A stretch of 30,075 bases of DNA, from the NCBI GenBank assembly GCA_020439485.1, contig JAGQSP010000089.1, forward strand, positions 1 to 30,075, given 5' to 3'. Made by a program: the position numbers and the translations under genes. The notes under the pieces are model-generated. The model searched no databases, was not told the origin of the DNA, and saw only the letters and a program-made list of their open reading frames with translations. Positions 9,151-17,404 of the stretch are shown here, piece after piece. The stretch comes from Acidimicrobiales bacterium (GTDB lineage Bacteria > Actinomycetota > Acidimicrobiia > Acidimicrobiales > Poriferisodalaceae). Numbering within the stretch: the stretch's first letter is position 1; each line of letters opens with the position of its first letter.

Positions 9151-9972
9151 GTGACGCGAATCAATCAGAACATTTCGGCGTTCAACGCCTTCCGCAACCT
9201 CTCGACGACCAACAGCAGCATGGGTAAGTCGCTCGAGAAGTTGTCGTCGGGCTTCCGGATCAACCGGGCCGCCGATGACGCAGCAGGACTCGTCAAGTCC
9301 GAGCGTCTGCGCTCTGAGATCAACGGCACTCGTCAGGCCATCTCCAACGCTCAGGACGGCATCAGCTTCGTCCAGACCGCTGAAGGTGCACTCAGCGAGG
9401 TCCACTCGATCCTTCAGCGCATGCGCACCCTGGCGGTTGACGCGGCCAACACCGCGACCTCCGACGGCAGCGCCCAGCAGGCTGAAATGGACGAGCTCCT
9501 CGCCGAGCTCGACGCCATTGGCTCCCGCTCGACGTTCGCCGGCAACCAGGTGTTCCAGGACTATGGCACCACCTCGCTGACCTTCCATGTTGGCGCCAAC
9601 AACGGCGCCACCAACCGGATGGCCATCAGCGACGACCTGACGCTTACCTCGGCTGACGTCTTCAGCACCGACATCTCTGGTGTCGATCTGACGTCGGACG
9701 CCGACGGCGCCATCTCCACTCTGGACAATGCCATCGATTCGGTCTCCGACATCCGGTCGACCCTCGGTGCTACCCAGAACCGTATGGAGCACACCATCGC
9801 GAACCTCCAGGTCGCACAGGAGAACCTGTCGGCCTCCGAGAGCCGCATCCGTGATACGGACATGGCCATGGAGATGGTGTCGTTCACACGCCACCAGATC
9901 ATGGCTCAGGCCGGTACCTCGATGCTCGCCCAGGCGAACGCATCGCACCAGTCGATCCTGTCACTGCTCTGA
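9151..9972 (+). CDS. fliC: Flagellin 1
   Basis: Flagellar filament subunit of 273 residues. The N-terminal D0/D1 region (TRINQNISAFNAFRNL, then LEKLSSGFRINRAADDAAGL) and the C-terminal D1/D0 region (TLGATQNRMEHTIANLQVAQENLSASESRIRD, split here only by the usual helix, ending QSILSLL) are both complete; the central variable domain is very short, so this is a minimal flagellin. GTG at 9151 is chosen for the AGGAGG nine bases upstream and the alignment with the other two flagellins. The leader carries two CsrA-type sites and a flagellar promoter, and a strong terminator follows. It is very similar to flagellin 2. Confidence 0.96.
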   Translation: MTRINQNISAFNAFRNLSTTNSSMGKSLEKLSSGFRINRAADDAAGLVKSERLRSEINGTRQAISNAQDGISFVQTAEGALSEVHSILQRMRTLAVDAANTATSDGSAQQAEMDELLAELDAIGSRSTFAGNQVFQDYGTTSLTFHVGANNGATNRMAISDDLTLTSADVFSTDISGVDLTSDADGAISTLDNAIDSVSDIRSTLGATQNRMEHTIANLQVAQENLSASESRIRDTDMAMEMVSFTRHQIMAQAGTSMLAQANASHQSILSLL

Positions 9973-9993
9973 CGTAGTCTCGCATCGCGTCTC

Positions 9994-10038
9994 AAACGGC
10001 GGATCGCCCTTCTGGGCGGTCCGCCGTTTGTGCTTTTT
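9994..10038 (+). terminator. Strong rho-independent terminator after flagellin 1
   Basis: A 16-bp stem (AAACGGCGGATCGCCC with its near-perfect complement, one G-T pair) has the loop TTCT and is followed by GTGCTTTTT. It isolates flagellin 1 as a single-gene transcript. Confidence 0.92.
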
Positions 10039-10079
10039 GCACCGCCACGAGAAATTTCTGGATTTGTTTGGCACAAATG

Positions 10080-10107
10080 CTTGCCTGATATCGACCCCCG
10101 TCGACGA
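10080..10107 (+). promoter_or_regulatory. Candidate FliA promoter of flagellin 2
   Basis: CTTG, 16 bases, GTCGACGA. The predicted transcript would start near 10114, three bases before the leader hairpin at 10117. Confidence 0.55.
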
Positions 10108-10116
10108 ACTCCCTCG

Positions 10117-10136
10117 GAGCCGGACGGAATCGGCTC
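10117..10136 (+). promoter_or_regulatory. GGA-loop hairpin, upstream CsrA-type site of flagellin 2 leader
   Basis: GAGCCG and CGGCTC form a perfect 6-bp stem; the 8-base loop contains ACGGAAT, with GGA exposed. It occupies the same place as the upstream hairpin of flagellin 1 but has a larger loop and a poorer consensus match. Confidence 0.5.
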
Positions 10137-10144
10137 GAACACGT

Positions 10145-10158
10145 CACACGGAGGTGTG
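10145..10158 (+). promoter_or_regulatory. CsrA-type hairpin sequestering the flagellin 2 Shine-Dalgarno
   Basis: CACAC and GTGTG pair around the loop GGAG, so the ribosome binding sequence GGAGG is itself within a GGA-loop hairpin (core ACACGGAGGTGT). This would make translation sensitive both to folding and to CsrA. Confidence 0.6.
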
Positions 10159-10982
10159 TGTTGAGAATCAACCAGAACATCGCGGCGTTCAACGCCTACC
10201 GGAACTTGTCCGGCACCAACATCTCGATGGGCAAGACCCTCGAGAAGTTGTCGTCAGGCTTCCGGATCAACCGTGCCGCAGACGATGCGGCCGGCCTCGT
10301 CAAGTCCGAGCGGTTGCGCTCTGAGATCAATGGCAGCCGCCAAGCGATCCAGAACGCCCAGGACGGCATCAGCTTCGTGCAGAACGCCGAAGGCGCCCTC
10401 AGCGAGGTCCACGCAATGCTGCAGCGCATGCGGACCCTGGCAATCGATGCCGCCAACACCGCTACCTCTGACGGCGTTCCGCAGCAGGCAGAGATCGACG
10501 AGCTCCTCGCCGAGCTCGACGCCATCGGTGCCCGCTCGACGTTCGCCGGCAACCAGGTGTTCCAGGACTACGGCACCAGCTCGCTCACGTTCCACGTGGG
10601 CCCCAACGCCGGCGCCATCAACAAGATGGAGATCACCGACGACCTGACCATGGCTTCGAACACCGTGTTCAGCGTCGACATCTCAGCGATCGACGTCACC
10701 ACAGACGCCGACTCGGCCATCACCACGATCGACAACGCCATCTCGGCTGTGTCGGACATCAGGTCTGTTCTGGGCGCCACCCAGAACCGCATGGAACACA
10801 CCATTGCCAACTTGCAGGTCGCACAGGAGAACCTGTCGGCCTCCGAGAGCCGCATCAGGGACGCCGACATGGCCCTCGAGATGGTTGCGTTCACCCGCCA
10901 CCAGATCATGGTCCAGGCCGGCACGTCGATGCTTGCCCAGGCAAACGCCCAGCCACAGTCGATCCTGTCGCTGTTGGGCTAG
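10158..10982 (+). CDS. fliC: Flagellin 2
   Basis: A second minimal flagellin, 274 residues, nearly colinear with flagellin 1: the terminal D0/D1 helices are almost identical and differences cluster in the short centre (for example GPNAGAINKMEITDDLTMASN) and at the extreme C-terminus (ILSLLG). The start is ambiguous. GTG at 10158 aligns with the start of flagellin 1 but is only three bases from GGAGG; TTG at 10161 has a better six-base spacing and would give MRINQN, as in flagellin 3. The pair looks like a recent tandem duplication that kept its regulatory leader. Confidence 0.95.
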   Translation: MLRINQNIAAFNAYRNLSGTNISMGKTLEKLSSGFRINRAADDAAGLVKSERLRSEINGSRQAIQNAQDGISFVQNAEGALSEVHAMLQRMRTLAIDAANTATSDGVPQQAEIDELLAELDAIGARSTFAGNQVFQDYGTSSLTFHVGPNAGAINKMEITDDLTMASNTVFSVDISAIDVTTDADSAITTIDNAISAVSDIRSVLGATQNRMEHTIANLQVAQENLSASESRIRDADMALEMVAFTRHQIMVQAGTSMLAQANAQPQSILSLLG

Positions 10983-11009
10983 GCGAAGCTCGCTCGCCGG
11001 AACGATCCC

Positions 11010-11037
11010 CTTGAATAGGGGCGCGCTCCGCCGACGG
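11010..11037 (+). promoter_or_regulatory. Candidate FliA promoter of fliS
   Basis: CTTG, 16 bases, GCCGACGG, about 98 bases before the fliS start. This is one of the better matches to the shared motif. Confidence 0.5.
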
Positions 11038-11134
11038 GAGACCAGCGGCTCGACCGGGTCCTGCACCCACCGGCGCGTGAACACGACGCCGGAGTGCGGA
11101 AAGCAACGAAGCATGATCGGACAAGCGAGGCAGA

Positions 11135-11503
11135 GTGCGCGCTGAGTACGTACGACAATCGGTGACAACGGCGAGCCCTGCTCGTCTCATCACGATGCTG
11201 TATGACCGGCTACTGCTCGGCCTCGACAGATCGCTGGCAGCACTGGACACGGGCAAAGACCCGTCGACGGTTCACGCCGAACTCGTGAGAGGACAATTGA
11301 TCCTCGACGAGCTCCGATTCTCACTCGATCACGAGGCTGGAGGCGAGATAGCTGCCAACCTGCGTGACTTGTACGACTACTGCTACGAGACCATGGTCAA
11401 AGCCAATGTCGAGAAGTCGGGCGATGGTCTGGTGACCGTCCGCCAGATCATCGGCGAGCTTCGCGACGCCTGGTACCAGGGGGTCGAGCAGGCTCAGGCC
11501 TGA
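11135..11503 (+). CDS. fliS: Flagellin export chaperone FliS
   Basis: FliS binds the disordered C-terminus of flagellin in the cytoplasm, prevents premature polymerisation and delivers it to the flagellar export gate protein FlhA. The 122-residue protein is all-helical in outline and has the family hallmarks: an N-terminal YVRQSVTTASPARLITMLYDRLL, a central QLILDELRFSLDHEAGGEIA and the C-terminal LRDLYDYCYETMVKANVEKS. The GTG at 11135 has GAGG four bases upstream. Its position between flagellins 2 and 3 matches its clients. It has its own candidate flagellar promoter. In bacteria with FliW, FliS competes with FliW for flagellin, so it belongs to the same homeostatic loop (known for B. subtilis, inferred here). 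Confidence 0.94.
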   Translation: MRAEYVRQSVTTASPARLITMLYDRLLLGLDRSLAALDTGKDPSTVHAELVRGQLILDELRFSLDHEAGGEIAANLRDLYDYCYETMVKANVEKSGDGLVTVRQIIGELRDAWYQGVEQAQA

Positions 11504-11508
11504 CGACC

Positions 11509-11536
11509 CTTAATCAACTGCGACTCCGGTCGACCA
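11509..11536 (+). promoter_or_regulatory. Candidate FliA promoter of flagellin 3
   Basis: CTTA, 16 bases, GTCGACCA, immediately after the fliS stop codon and about 68 bases before the start codon of flagellin 3. Confidence 0.5.
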
Positions 11537-11603
11537 TCCCACCGAATTCGGATTGCACCGACCACCAAGAGGGTGTCGGGCCGAATCTAGGGAGGGAACC
11601 CGG

Positions 11604-12428
11604 ATGCGCATCAACCAGAACATCTCGGCATTCAACGCCTTTCGCAACCTGACCACCAGCAACGCGACACTCGAGCGCTCGTTCGAGCGTTTGTCGTCTG
11701 GTGAGAAGATCAACCGAGCAACCGACGATGCCGCAGGCCTCGTGCGCTCGGAAGGTCTGCGATCGGCGATCAGCGGCACCAAGCAGGCCACCGTCAATGC
11801 CCAGGACGCTGTCAGCTTCCTGCAGACGACCGAAGGTGCCCTGGGCGAGGTGCACTCGGTGCTTCAGCGGATGCGAACCCTCGCAATCGATGCCGCGAAC
11901 ACCGCTGGGACAGACGGAACCCCCCAGCAGACCGAGTTGGATGCCCTTCGCGACGAGATCTTGTCGATCGAACAGCGAACCCGGTTTGCCAACGTGCAGG
12001 TGTTTCGCGACCTGTCGGCCGATCCGCTGGTGTTCCACATCGGCGTCGGATCCACCACAGGCGACGAACTGTCGATCTCTCGCGACCTCCGGCTCGACCC
12101 GACCATCCTGGCGGGTGGTGGTCTCGACGCCGTCGACCTCTCGGTCGATGCTGACGGCGCTATCGGTGTCATCGACCTGGCCATCGAAGAAGTCTCATCG
12201 ATGCGAAGCGACCTGGGCGCAGCCACCGGTCGTCTGGAACACGTCATCGACAACCTGCTGGTGGCCCAGGAGAATCTGACCGCGTCCGACAGCCGGATCC
12301 GCGATACCGACATGGCGCTAGAGATGGTCAAGATGACCAGCAGCCAGATCTTGTCCGAGGCCGGCACCGCAATGCTGGCTCAGGCCAACGTAATGCCCCG
12401 CACCGTCGCACAGCTGCTCCAGCAGTGA
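11604..12428 (+). CDS. Flagellin 3 (divergent paralogue)
   Basis: A third flagellin of 274 residues, clearly diverged from the other two. The N-terminal MRINQNISAFNAFRNL is kept, but later stretches read ERSFERLSSGEKINRATDDAAG and the C-terminus ends VAQLLQQ instead of ILSLL. The centre includes a Gly-rich GGGLDAVDL turn. ATG at 11604 follows GGGAGGGA at a normal distance. Unlike flagellins 1 and 2, I see no GGA-loop hairpin over its Shine-Dalgarno; only a weak GGG/CCC pairing is possible. It may be a minor subunit placed in a special part of the filament or used under other conditions (inference). Confidence 0.93.
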   Translation: MRINQNISAFNAFRNLTTSNATLERSFERLSSGEKINRATDDAAGLVRSEGLRSAISGTKQATVNAQDAVSFLQTTEGALGEVHSVLQRMRTLAIDAANTAGTDGTPQQTELDALRDEILSIEQRTRFANVQVFRDLSADPLVFHIGVGSTTGDELSISRDLRLDPTILAGGGLDAVDLSVDADGAIGVIDLAIEEVSSMRSDLGAATGRLEHVIDNLLVAQENLTASDSRIRDTDMALEMVKMTSSQILSEAGTAMLAQANVMPRTVAQLLQQ

Positions 12429-12470
12429 CCACGATGAGTGATTTCGATCCGGTGAAATACCACAAAAGCG

Positions 12471-12499
12471 GTCAAGGCGGCCCTGACGCCTGCCGATTG
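12471..12499 (+). promoter_or_regulatory. Candidate FliA promoter of fliD
   Basis: GTCA, 17 bases (or TCAA, 16 bases), then GCCGATTG, a classical sigma-28 -10 sequence in its first six bases. The start codon of fliD is 34 bases further. Confidence 0.5.
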
Positions 12500-12532
12500 G
12501 AACTTCACCTCTAGTAGAAGACCTCAACGGCG

Positions 12533-14422
12533 ATGGTTTCACCAACGGTTTCGTTCAGTGGAATAGCGTCTGGGCTTGACACAGGCGCATTGATCGACAG
12601 TCTCATGACGGTCGAGCGCGCCCCGATCTCACGGATGCAAGCTCGGCGTCAGGAGTACGACCAGAAGCTTGCTGCCTGGACCTCTATCACCAGCAAGGTC
12701 TCAGAACTGCGAACCAGCACCGATGCTCTGCGCTCGGTCAGCGACTTCAACAGCTTCGTCAAGGTCAAGAGCGGAAACGAGGACGCACTCAGCGTCTCGA
12801 TCACCGGTACTCCCCCCGCGTCGGGCGTGAACGTGACCGTCAACCAGTTGGCCGCCAACCACCAGGTCGCCACCGGCGCCGGATTCGGGGCGCGCGACAC
12901 CCTCGTGGGAGCGGGGTCGTTCTCGATATCCACCTCCGAAGGTGACATCGACATCACGACCGATTCCAGCACCACACTGGAGGGACTGGCTCAGCAGATC
13001 AACAGCGCCAACGGCAAGGTCACCGCCTCGGTCATAGAGGTGGGCATGAACGACCACCGGCTGCTGCTGACCGCCAAGGACAGTGGGCTCGATTCGCAGT
13101 TCACCATGACGAGCGACCTGGGCGGGTTTGCCTCGTCGGAGGTGCTGACGACCGGAGCCGACGCGAAGATCCGTATCGGAGATCCGGTCACGGGGCTCGA
13201 GGTCACCAGGTCCTCCAACACCTTCGACAACGTCATGGACGGTGTGAGCTTCGAGGCCAAGCAGGTAACCACCGAGCCGGTGCGCATCGAGGTCACCCGC
13301 GATACCGAGTCGACGGCCGATGCCATCAAGTCGATGGTCACGGCCACCAACGCTCTGCTGAAAGAACTCGAGCGCCAGACCAACTACAACGCCGAGTCGA
13401 ACACCTCTTCGCCACTGACCAACGACTCGACCGCACGCGACATGATCCTGTCGATTCGCGACGCCATGAGCGAGGTCGTCTCCAACTCGGGCAACTTCCG
13501 CACCATCGGCGACATCGGCATCGAGTTCGAGCGCGATGGCAGCTACTCGGTCGACGAGACCAAGCTGAACGACGCGCTCAGCTCGGACTTCGAGAGCGTG
13601 GTGGCCCTGTTCGCCCGCAACGGCTCTTCCGACTCAGGCAAGGTGTCGTACGCCAACGCCACCTCGGCAACCCAGCCAGGAACCTACGGTGTGGTCGTCG
13701 ACACCGCCGCGACGGCTCCGACGGCGGTGGGCAGCGTCTTCCAGTCGCCAGCTCAACTGCAGGAATTCAACATCCAATACGGCGGAGTCAACGCCCTGGT
13801 GACCGTGGCCAACGGCTCGACCCTGCAGCAGGCCATCGACTCGATCAACTCCGATCTCGCCTCGTACGGTCTCGAAGAGGTGTTGGCCGACAGCGTCGCC
13901 ATCTCGGGCGGCGACGCGCTGCGGATCAGCGTGCCCGATGCGTTCGGGTCACAGTACGAGCTGGCCATCTGGAACGACTCGGCGTTCGGCCTGAACGCCA
14001 CGGCCGCCGGAACCGACGTCGCCGGAACCATCGGCGGGCAGGCCGCAACGGGCAGTGGCCGCATTCTGAAAGCCGACGAAGGCGACCCGGCGGGCCTGTC
14101 GGTGCAGGTCACAGCCAGCTCGGACGATGTGGGCGCCGGCAACTACACAGCCGGCAGCGTCACCATCTCCCAGGGTCTCAGCGGCCGACTGGACGCCTGG
14201 CTCGACTCGTACGAAGGCGTCGACGGCGAGATCGCCCGGGCCCGCTCGGAGTGGGACACCCGAATCACCGACGTCAACGAGTCCATCACAGCGATGGAAC
14301 AACGAATGGCGCTGCGCGAGGCACAACTGCGGCGCGAGTTCACGGCAATGGAAAGCGCCCTGGGTCAGCTTCAGGGGCAAGGCAACTACCTCGCCAGCCT
14401 GCTGCCCACGCTGAACCGATAG
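12533..14422 (+). CDS. fliD: Flagellar filament cap protein FliD
   Basis: FliD (HAP2) forms the cap at the growing filament tip and folds incoming flagellin. The 629-residue protein has the FliD N-terminal region (VSFSGIASGLDTGALIDSLM, then a coiled stretch with YDQKLAAWTSITSKV), a long central repeat-like region of beta-rich sequence rich in Ser, Thr and Gly, and a C-terminal FliD region with LDSYEGVDGEIARARSEWDTR and a final coiled coil ending LASLLPTLNR. It is longer than many FliD proteins, the excess lying in the centre (about 380-560). The ATG has only a weak upstream purine stretch. The next small gene follows after 12 bases. Confidence 0.94.
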   Translation: MVSPTVSFSGIASGLDTGALIDSLMTVERAPISRMQARRQEYDQKLAAWTSITSKVSELRTSTDALRSVSDFNSFVKVKSGNEDALSVSITGTPPASGVNVTVNQLAANHQVATGAGFGARDTLVGAGSFSISTSEGDIDITTDSSTTLEGLAQQINSANGKVTASVIEVGMNDHRLLLTAKDSGLDSQFTMTSDLGGFASSEVLTTGADAKIRIGDPVTGLEVTRSSNTFDNVMDGVSFEAKQVTTEPVRIEVTRDTESTADAIKSMVTATNALLKELERQTNYNAESNTSSPLTNDSTARDMILSIRDAMSEVVSNSGNFRTIGDIGIEFERDGSYSVDETKLNDALSSDFESVVALFARNGSSDSGKVSYANATSATQPGTYGVVVDTAATAPTAVGSVFQSPAQLQEFNIQYGGVNALVTVANGSTLQQAIDSINSDLASYGLEEVLADSVAISGGDALRISVPDAFGSQYELAIWNDSAFGLNATAAGTDVAGTIGGQAATGSGRILKADEGDPAGLSVQVTASSDDVGAGNYTAGSVTISQGLSGRLDAWLDSYEGVDGEIARARSEWDTRITDVNESITAMEQRMALREAQLRREFTAMESALGQLQGQGNYLASLLPTLNR

Positions 14423-14434
14423 AGCGGACTCTGC

Positions 14435-14725
14435 ATGACGACGTGGGATGACCTTCTCGACGACTACGAGCGCCGGATAGAGGCGATCTCGTTGGCGTTG
14501 GCCACCGACTCACAGGTGCCCACGCACGCGTTCATTCCGCCACGATCTTCGATCGCCGACCCGACCCCGCAGCAACTGCAGCGCTTCCAGGCCCTTCAGG
14601 CCAAGGCCGCCATAGCGGCGGGCTCTCTGCTGGAGAAGCTAGAAGCGACCCGAGGCGAGGTCGAGCACAGCCGAAAGGCCACCGTCGCTCATCGCGCCTA
14701 CATGGTTGCCGACAGCCTGACGTGA
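14435..14725 (+). CDS. Small FliT-like putative flagellar chaperone
   Basis: A 96-residue, mostly helical and soluble protein (DDLLDDYERRIEAISLAL at the start, LLEKLEATRGEVEHSRKATVAHRAYM at the end). I do not recognise a domain directly. Its size, charge pattern and position immediately after fliD are those of FliT, the FliD chaperone, and the C-terminal basic helix ending in a Tyr-Met region is compatible. No other clue is present; sequence similarity to known FliT is weak by eye, so the assignment rests on context. The start has a poor Shine-Dalgarno and probably depends on translation of fliD. Confidence 0.6.
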   Translation: MTTWDDLLDDYERRIEAISLALATDSQVPTHAFIPPRSSIADPTPQQLQRFQALQAKAAIAAGSLLEKLEATRGEVEHSRKATVAHRAYMVADSLT

Positions 14726-14728
14726 GCG

Positions 14729-14756
14729 CTTGATTGGTCCCCGGCGCGGCCGACGA
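14729..14756 (+). promoter_or_regulatory. Candidate FliA promoter of the fliF operon
   Basis: CTTG, 16 bases, GCCGACGA, directly after the FliT-like gene. Finding it upstream of a basal-body gene, usually an early gene, is unexpected if it is truly FliA-dependent. Confidence 0.5.
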
Positions 14757-14795
14757 ACCATCGGGAACTGAACAGCTCACGGACGAGCCTCACGC

Positions 14796-14814
14796 CGGCA
14801 GACTCACTCTGCCG
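14796..14814 (+). other. 7-bp hairpin just upstream of the fliF Shine-Dalgarno
   Basis: CGGCAGA and TCTGCCG pair perfectly around CTCAC. The last base of the stem begins the fliF ribosome binding sequence GAGGT, so the hairpin could influence fliF translation or end transcripts from fliD. There is no T tract. Confidence 0.5.
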
Positions 14815-14825
14815 AGGTCTGGTGC

Positions 14826-16388
14826 ATGGCCGATACATCCGCAAGCCCGAGAGATCGCCTGATTGCCGTAGGCAAGGCGATGCCCATCGCCCACAGGTTC
14901 ATGGTGGGTGCTGCCATTGCCGTTTTCGGATTGGCCGCTGTGCTGTTCTTCAACTGGATCTCCAGCCCCTCCTATTCGGTGCTGGCCGCCGACGTTCCGG
15001 CTTCGGAGCTGGCCGACATCACCAACGAGCTCGACCGCCTCGGCGTCGACTATCGGGTCGAGGCAGCGGGCACCAGGGTCATGGTCAACAGAGCCGACCT
15101 GAACTCGGCGCGGGTCGGGCTCAGCGCCGCAGGTCTCGACACCAGCGAAGACATGACCCGCGATGGGTATGAACTGCTCGACAACCAGGGCCTGGCTGTC
15201 AGCAGCAATCTGGAACGCATCAACGTTCAACGCGCCCTCGAGGGCGAGTTGGCCCGAACCCTTTCCGAGTTCGACCGGATCAACTCAGCGACCGTTCACC
15301 TGGTGATACCCGATGCCGGTCTGTTCGGCGATGGGGCGGCTGCCGAAGCCTCGGTGATAGTCGACGTGCCATCGGACTTCTCGTTGTCGGAGACCGACGC
15401 TGTCGCCCAGTTGGTGGCAGGCGCAGTCGAGAACCTCGACATCGGCTCGGTGAGCGTCATCGATTTGCAGGGCCGCACACTGAAAGCCGCAGACGATGGA
15501 GCAGACCCAGCAACCGCCAACGGACGCGACGTACTTCGCACCGTCGAGTTCGAGCAACGCCTCGAGCAGGACATCACCCGACTGCTGGTGACCGCGGGAG
15601 CGGGCGACCGCGCATCGGTGATGGTCCGCGCCGACCTGAGCTTCGACCAGGTCGAGTCACGCCAGGAGACCTACGACCCCGAAACTGCAGTCGCCATCCG
15701 CGAGAGCAGCGTCACCGAGACCTTCACCGGACCCGGTTCGGCTGCCCCTGGAGGCGTGACAGGCGTCGACGGCGTAAACCCCGACGGCACTGACGACACC
15801 AGCACGATCGACTACGAGAAGCAGGAACTGGCCACCGAGTACGGGATCAACAACGTCATCACCAACACGGTCAAGGCGCCAGGCGATGTCGAAGCTCTGC
15901 ACGTCGGCATCGTGGTGGATGACGGCACGCTGACCGGCAACCCTGTTCCAAGCCCCGAGGCCCTCCAATCCCTGATCGCGGCCAGCATCGGCATCGTTCC
16001 AGAGCGCGGCGACACCATCGTGGTGACGGCCGCACCGTTCGCCGTGCCAGAAGAAGGCACCGCCGACCCGCTCACCACAGCCCAGGCCCCGGCCTCGAGC
16101 ATGTTCGACCTGATACCCCAGGTGGCGGGCGCGCTGGCCCTGCTGATCGCGGCCGTGGGGCTGATATTGGTGGGCCGCAAGCGCACGAAGCCTTCCGAGG
16201 ATGCCATCGAACTGGCTGAGGGAACGCCGGCACCGGCGTTGGCAGCTGCGGTCGCCGGCGAACTGGGCGAGACCAGCATCGATCGCGACAGCGATGACAC
16301 CTCGGTGCGCACCGAGGTTCTGGACCTGGTGCAGCGCCAACCCGAAGACATCGCCACCCTGCTGCGTGGCTGGCTGGCTGAGGGCTAG
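14826..16388 (+). CDS. fliF: Flagellar MS-ring protein FliF
   Basis: FliF builds the MS ring in the cytoplasmic membrane, the base for the rotor and export gate. The 520-residue protein has a first membrane helix (about 24-46), the periplasmic ring-building motifs (YSVLAADVPASELADI, then LDRLGVDYRVEAAGT, and NVQRALEGELARTL, FDRINSATVHLVIP), a second membrane helix (about 427-449) and the cytoplasmic tail that binds FliG, here LVQRQPEDIATLLRGWLAEG at the very end. ATG at 14826 follows GAGGT by seven bases. The usual upstream neighbours flgB, flgC and fliE are absent. fliG begins five bases after the stop codon. Confidence 0.96.
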   Translation: MADTSASPRDRLIAVGKAMPIAHRFMVGAAIAVFGLAAVLFFNWISSPSYSVLAADVPASELADITNELDRLGVDYRVEAAGTRVMVNRADLNSARVGLSAAGLDTSEDMTRDGYELLDNQGLAVSSNLERINVQRALEGELARTLSEFDRINSATVHLVIPDAGLFGDGAAAEASVIVDVPSDFSLSETDAVAQLVAGAVENLDIGSVSVIDLQGRTLKAADDGADPATANGRDVLRTVEFEQRLEQDITRLLVTAGAGDRASVMVRADLSFDQVESRQETYDPETAVAIRESSVTETFTGPGSAAPGGVTGVDGVNPDGTDDTSTIDYEKQELATEYGINNVITNTVKAPGDVEALHVGIVVDDGTLTGNPVPSPEALQSLIAASIGIVPERGDTIVVTAAPFAVPEEGTADPLTTAQAPASSMFDLIPQVAGALALLIAAVGLILVGRKRTKPSEDAIELAEGTPAPALAAAVAGELGETSIDRDSDDTSVRTEVLDLVQRQPEDIATLLRGWLAEG

Positions 16389-16393
16389 ACGAG

Positions 16394-17404
16394 ATGACCG
16401 AACTGGCCGAGATGACGGCGCGTCAGAAGGTGGCCGCCTTCCTGATAGCCGTCGGACCCGAGCGGGCCGCGACGATCCTGGCGTTCATGGACGAGACCGA
16501 GGTGGAGGCCGTCGCCCAGGAGATATCGCGCCTTGGTCGGGTACCTTCCACCACCCTCGACGGCGTGCTCGACCAGTTCTACAGCGATGCGATAAGCGGC
16601 AACGTGAACTCGGTCGGCGGCATCGACTACGCACGAACCCTTCTCGAGAGTTGGAGGGGCGGTCGCAGCGAAGAGATGATCCAGAGGCTGCTCGACGCAG
16701 CCCAGAACCGGCCGTTCGGATTCCTCGCCCAGTTCGAGGCCGACCACATCCTGCAGTTCATCATCGACGAGCACCCGCAGACCGTGTCGCTTGTGATCAG
16801 TCATCTGCCCACATCGCTGGGTGCGAAGATCCTGACCTCTTTGCCCAAGGACCTGCAGTGCGACGTGGCACTGCGCATCGCCAGGCTGGAACCGGCCAGC
16901 CCCGACATCATCCGCGCCGTTGAGATCAGCCTGAGAACGCGGCTGGGCAACGTGACGGGTGCAGACCTCTCGTCTGGGTCGGCGGGCGCGGAAGGCCTTG
17001 CCGGCCTGTTGAACACCACCGACCGCACGACCGAGAAGAACATCCTGGGACATCTGGCCGAAGCCGAACCCGAACTGGCCGAAGAGGTCCGCACCCTCAT
17101 GTTCATCTTCGAGGACATCGTCGGCATGTCGGACAAGGACCTCCAAGAGGTCATGCGCACCGTCGACACCAAGGAGCTGGCCTTGGCGTTGAAGGGCGTC
17201 AAGGACGAGGTCAAAGACGCTGTGTTCCGCAACCTGTCCGAGCGCGCCAAGGCCTCGCTGCAGGATGAAATCGAATTCCTCGGTCCGGTGAAGGTCAGCG
17301 AGGTCGAGGGAGCTCAGACCTCGATCGTGGCCGTCATCCGCAGGCTCGAAGAAGAGGGCAGGGTCACCATGCGGGCCGGCGCAGACGGCGGGTTCATCGA
17401 ATGA
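16394..17404 (+). CDS. fliG: Flagellar motor switch protein FliG
   Basis: FliG is the rotor protein that contacts the stator units and, with FliM and FliN, sets rotation direction. The 336-residue protein, a standard length, shows the three domains: FliG-N (RQKVAAFLIAVGPERAATIL), FliG-M with the EHPQT region (IIDEHPQTVSLVISHLP), and FliG-C with MFIFEDIVGMSDKDLQEVMR and the charged helix LALALKGVKDEVKDAVFRNLSERA that faces the stator. It is in an operon with fliF (five-base gap) and fliH (ATGA overlap at 17401-17404). Confidence 0.97.
   Translation: MTELAEMTARQKVAAFLIAVGPERAATILAFMDETEVEAVAQEISRLGRVPSTTLDGVLDQFYSDAISGNVNSVGGIDYARTLLESWRGGRSEEMIQRLLDAAQNRPFGFLAQFEADHILQFIIDEHPQTVSLVISHLPTSLGAKILTSLPKDLQCDVALRIARLEPASPDIIRAVEISLRTRLGNVTGADLSSGSAGAEGLAGLLNTTDRTTEKNILGHLAEAEPELAEEVRTLMFIFEDIVGMSDKDLQEVMRTVDTKELALALKGVKDEVKDAVFRNLSERAKASLQDEIEFLGPVKVSEVEGAQTSIVAVIRRLEEEGRVTMRAGADGGFIE

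Noticed and set aside
10080..10982. Flagellins 1 and 2 as a possible phase-variation or recombination switch
   Set aside because: Both are in the same direction with separate promoters and no recombinase or inverted repeats; a simple duplication explains them.
11006..11021. CCCCT-TGAAT-AGGGG hairpin as a terminator of flagellin 2
   Set aside because: Only a 5-bp stem and no T tract; part of it overlaps the candidate fliS promoter, which explains it better.
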